Made by a program: the position numbers and the translations under genes | Origin: Oceanitalea stevensii | Lineage (GTDB): Bacteria; Actinomycetota; Actinomycetes; Actinomycetales; Actinomycetaceae | DNA: 64,000 bases | Direction of reading: 5' to 3' | Assembly: GCF_014837105.1 (NCBI RefSeq) | Contig: NZ_JACSPO010000011.1 | Coordinates: 1 to 64,000, forward strand | Part shown: positions 62,601-64,000 of the stretch, piece after piece | How the letters are laid out: the number at the start of each line of letters is the position of its first letter | Numbering within the stretch: the stretch's first letter is position 1 | The notes under the pieces: generated by a model | Database searches by the model: none | What the model was told of the DNA's origin: nothing | The model's input: only the letters and a program-made list of their open reading frames with translations

Positions 62601-62760
62601 CGCGGCACAGCGCAGCGTCGACATCGACGAGTACCGCGACGACGCCTGGCGCACCCTCGTCGCCGCGCTCCGGGCCGCCGGCGAGCCGGCCGCCGCCGAG
62701 CGCGCCGCCCGCTCCTACTCGCAGGTGCTCCGCGAGCTCGGCGTGGCCGAGGACCCCTAG
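59674..62760 (+). CDS. AAA-ATPase transcriptional regulator with C-terminal SARP/BTAD module
   Basis: 1028 residues from ATG 59674, preceded by a G-rich ribosome site. An N-terminal MalT-like STAND ATPase has Walker A APPGTGKTT (50-58) and Walker B LLVLDDLHVL. TPR-like helices fill the middle, and a Pro/Ser-rich linker lies at about 745-788. The C-terminus carries an OmpR-type DNA-binding domain (VRCFGELQLLVDG; VHRELIADALWGELDPAAAMHNLQVSVSSLRAAL) and a BTAD helical domain. MalT relatives normally end in a LuxR helix; here a SARP/BTAD end replaces it. Target genes are unknown; no biosynthetic cluster is adjacent. Confidence 0.88.
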   Translation: MCATAGEPDGAVRAVPRASTAAPQVSGLRRPQLLRALDTVARDRMGLVVAPPGTGKTTLMAQWAAASGLPVAWCRLDAGATRRLVPLLHRALAPHLPRDDAPESPEQLALTLERLTGPVLLVLDDLHVLAGQPAEAELEQVLLLAPPQLRVLIGSRRMPGFNLARSELAALVVLTGEDLRFRTWEVETLFRQVHRAPLPPHDTAALTRYTQGWAAALQLFHLSTIGSQPADRHRAVHALAGRARYAQDYLTAQVLAGLPPETTAFLVRTCVFDALTADRCNALLGTTDAQRTLRDLVTRQALTTTTDGGETFSYHEVLRRHLETALREELGPAGTAEWYVRAAAILEEEGDLVEALRARARAEDWPGVRALLHESGERVFASPHQARSRDQTWAGLLPAWLTASDPWCCLADARRLLGDGRLDDAAAAAERARTQFTDAIAQKLCDELRADITAWRGGPVPPRPRWPDLLLAATHRHPLDVARRAAAAEDPAVRAVAGFAHLLGGDRRAGSRELRTLAEQPEGTAPGLALAARLVLATLGTIVSGGVGRRTEVRAGPLSSPQSSPFDQIYLDAEHHGLTWLARLTSAIAVAGHGGDRRPMAAVIGDLDARGDRWAAAIVALVWCFIRLPSGTVDSRTLDQLRRRLRELDAGVLEAWVSAIGALLAAAQQLPDAAELARQAEAHSRSAGVPGASAIAYAALAAARAEDREELLTLARTTASTTGLDCRPWAWLPDMSPWSHEPAGPRPTAPSPDTPAPPTPPSAATPPADPSTSGPSAASPPEPGSRPAPVLTVRCFGELQLLVDGRVPDLSGIRPRARTVLRFLAVHAGRPVHRELIADALWGELDPAAAMHNLQVSVSSLRAALEPGVPGRHSRIVVRDGESYMLALGPGSTSDVVEVDEALSAAARAARRGDVTGQRAALNAVLAVYAGDVLPEEGPADWLVPTRERYRTRVAEAAALLAELALTAGDHAEAVRAAQRSVDIDEYRDDAWRTLVAALRAAGEPAAAERAARSYSQVLRELGVAEDP

Positions 62761-64000
62761 CCCCGCCCCCGGAGCTCCACCTCCGCGAGCGCGACCGGCG
62801 CCCCCAGCTCCTCCCCGTACACGGAGAGGATCGTGAGGCGGACCTGTTCGACGTCGCTGATCCCCACCGACACCGGCTGCGGCTCCCCGGTGTCGGTGAG
62901 CTCGACGTCCTGGACCTCCTCGCCCTCCGACGTCGTCATGGTCAGCCGCACGCCGCGAGGGCGCGCCTCCAGCAGCCGCTGCTCCTCCTCCCCGCCGTTG
63001 CCGGCGATGACGAGCACGGTGACGACGCGCGCCGGTTCGGACAGGACGAGATCGACCCACTCCCCGACGCCGTTGCCCTCCGGGGCCCACGAGCGGTCGA
63101 GGATCCCGTCGCGCACCTGAGCCGCGGGACGGTCCTCGCGTGCGCTCGAGGCCGTCACCTCGGCAGGGTTGATGGGCTTGTCGCCCGCCAGCCTGTCGAC
63201 GACGGCGGCGTAGGCGCCGGCGAGGGAGTCGCGGGCGTACCAGGCACCTGCGCCGAGCAGCCCGAGGATGACGATGGTGACGACGAGCCCCGTCGGGAAC
63301 CGCCGACGACGGCGCGCACGGGGCCGCGTCCCCGCCGCCGGGCCCCCGCGGGGCTCGGGCCGCAGCAGACGCTGCCACCACGAGCGCTGCGGCTGGACCG
63401 GGGCGTCGGTGAGGTCCGCGCCGCACCGGCGGCAGAAGTGCCGATGCGGCGCGTTGCCCGCCCCGCATGCGCCGCAGACGAGCTCGCCCGGGCGCGGGGG
63501 TGGCTCCTCCTCCTCGGCGCGGGGCACCGGGCGGCGCTGCACGGGCGCGCCGGGCTTGCGCGCCGCGGGCTGGAGCGGGGCCGGCCGGCCCGGCTTGGTG
63601 GGGCTGGGCTGCGCGGCGGCGGGCGCCTCTGCGCCGTCGACCGCCGGTGCCGACGCCACCTGCTCGCGCGGCTCCGCCGACGGTGGTGCCGCGGCGGCAG
63701 CGGCGCCCGCCCCCGCGGCGCCGGTGGCCGCCCGGGCGGTGCCAGCCCCTCGAGCGGCCTCGGTGCCCTCGCGGGCCGCGGCAGCCGCCGCCTGGGCGAG
63801 CGGACCGCCCCCGGCCGCCCGGCCCGCCTGGTCGGCGGCCGCCCGCCCGGGTGCCTGCGTGACACCGTGTGCCTGGGACCGGGCGCGGGACGCGGTGCTG
63901 CTCGCGTTCGACAGCGCCCCGCCCGTGGCCTGGTCGGCGGCCCGGCGCGCGGCCCGCGCCGCCCGTCCGCCAAGCCCACCGAGCGCGCCCGCGCCGGCTG
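62757..64000 (-). CDS. Zinc-ribbon membrane protein with C-terminal discoidin-like domain (N-terminus outside window)
   Basis: The frame is open from the stop at 62757 to the window edge, at least 413 residues; a GTG at 63659 is not needed as a start. The upstream part is Ala/Gly-rich and disordered. A zinc ribbon follows (CGACGAGNAPHRHFCRRCG), then a basic stretch and one membrane helix (FPTGLVVTIVILGLLGAGAWY). The external domain of about 140 residues (ASSAREDRPAAQVRDGILDRSWAPEGNG; VDLVLSEPARVVTVLVIAGN) resembles the discoidin/NADase-type glycan-binding fold. Its stop overlaps that of the regulator gene. Confidence 0.78.
   Translation of the reverse strand, partial: AGAGALGGLGGRAARAARRAADQATGGALSNASSTASRARSQAHGVTQAPGRAAADQAGRAAGGGPLAQAAAAAAREGTEAARGAGTARAATGAAGAGAAAAAAPPSAEPREQVASAPAVDGAEAPAAAQPSPTKPGRPAPLQPAARKPGAPVQRRPVPRAEEEEPPPRPGELVCGACGAGNAPHRHFCRRCGADLTDAPVQPQRSWWQRLLRPEPRGGPAAGTRPRARRRRRFPTGLVVTIVILGLLGAGAWYARDSLAGAYAAVVDRLAGDKPINPAEVTASSAREDRPAAQVRDGILDRSWAPEGNGVGEWVDLVLSEPARVVTVLVIAGNGGEEEQRLLEARPRGVRLTMTTSEGEEVQDVELTDTGEPQPVSVGISDVEQVRLTILSVYGEELGAPVALAEVELRGRG

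Overview
The window is very GC-rich, almost fully coding, uses many GTG starts and has many 4-bp GTGA/ATGA gene overlaps. This, with a LAXTG-anchored exoenzyme, a fused OleBC, HAAS/PadR pairs and a SARP-type regulator, points to a high-GC actinobacterium, probably Micrococcales (Georgenia/Cellulomonas-like). That placement is inferred from gene content; no rRNA or other marker gene is present.

Layout. 1-4650 is a patchy accessory stretch: two related ferric-reductase-like membrane proteins (one cut by the window edge), an IS3 remnant, a CopC protein, two unrecognised genes and a tiny ORF. 4648-16528 holds housekeeping and regulatory genes: a WYL regulator divergent from a DrrAB-type ABC transporter, a SWIM/SNF2 helicase, HIT, MarR, an overlapping metallophosphoesterase-VKOR-DtxR operon and a GCS2-type ligase. 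16633-37516 is a coherent sugar-acid locus. 37647-53012 holds mixed genes: NhaA, an amidohydrolase, a YqeB-like protein, a GST-like reductase, PadR/HAAS, a lipoprotein, thioredoxin, CDF/ArsR, GntR, MarR with an ABC exporter, a HAD phosphatase and an aldo/keto reductase. 53208-58026 is an olefin (oleA-oleBC-oleD) operon. 58102-64000 has a DUF4282-like protein, DeoD, a large AAA/BTAD regulator and the C-terminal part of a zinc-ribbon membrane protein.

The main result is the sugar-acid locus. Glucuronate isomerase (UxaC) and fructuronate reductase (UxuB) would make D-mannonate, but the usual next enzymes (mannonate dehydratase UxuA, KDG kinase, KDPG aldolase) are absent. In their place are a LarA-superfamily nickel-pincer enzyme, the cofactor genes larE and larB, a gluconokinase and 6-phosphogluconate dehydrogenase. 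D-mannonate and D-gluconate are C2 epimers, so the gene set spells glucuronate -> fructuronate -> mannonate -> (Ni-dependent 2-epimerisation) gluconate -> 6-phosphogluconate -> ribulose-5-phosphate. A TRAP transporter with two binding proteins, a Tat-exported beta-helix protein, a wall-anchored GH3 enzyme, a tatA-tatC-tatB set and a LacI regulator complete it. Arrays of TTGCCA hexamers spaced about 10 bp recur at the control regions of the locus and probably define one regulon.

A second theme is a family of short palindromic repeats (core CCGAGAGCCGGATTCCTC). They form hairpins between convergent genes and also occur, in frame, in the linker between the OleB and OleC domains. No tRNA, rRNA, CRISPR array or intact transposon was seen.
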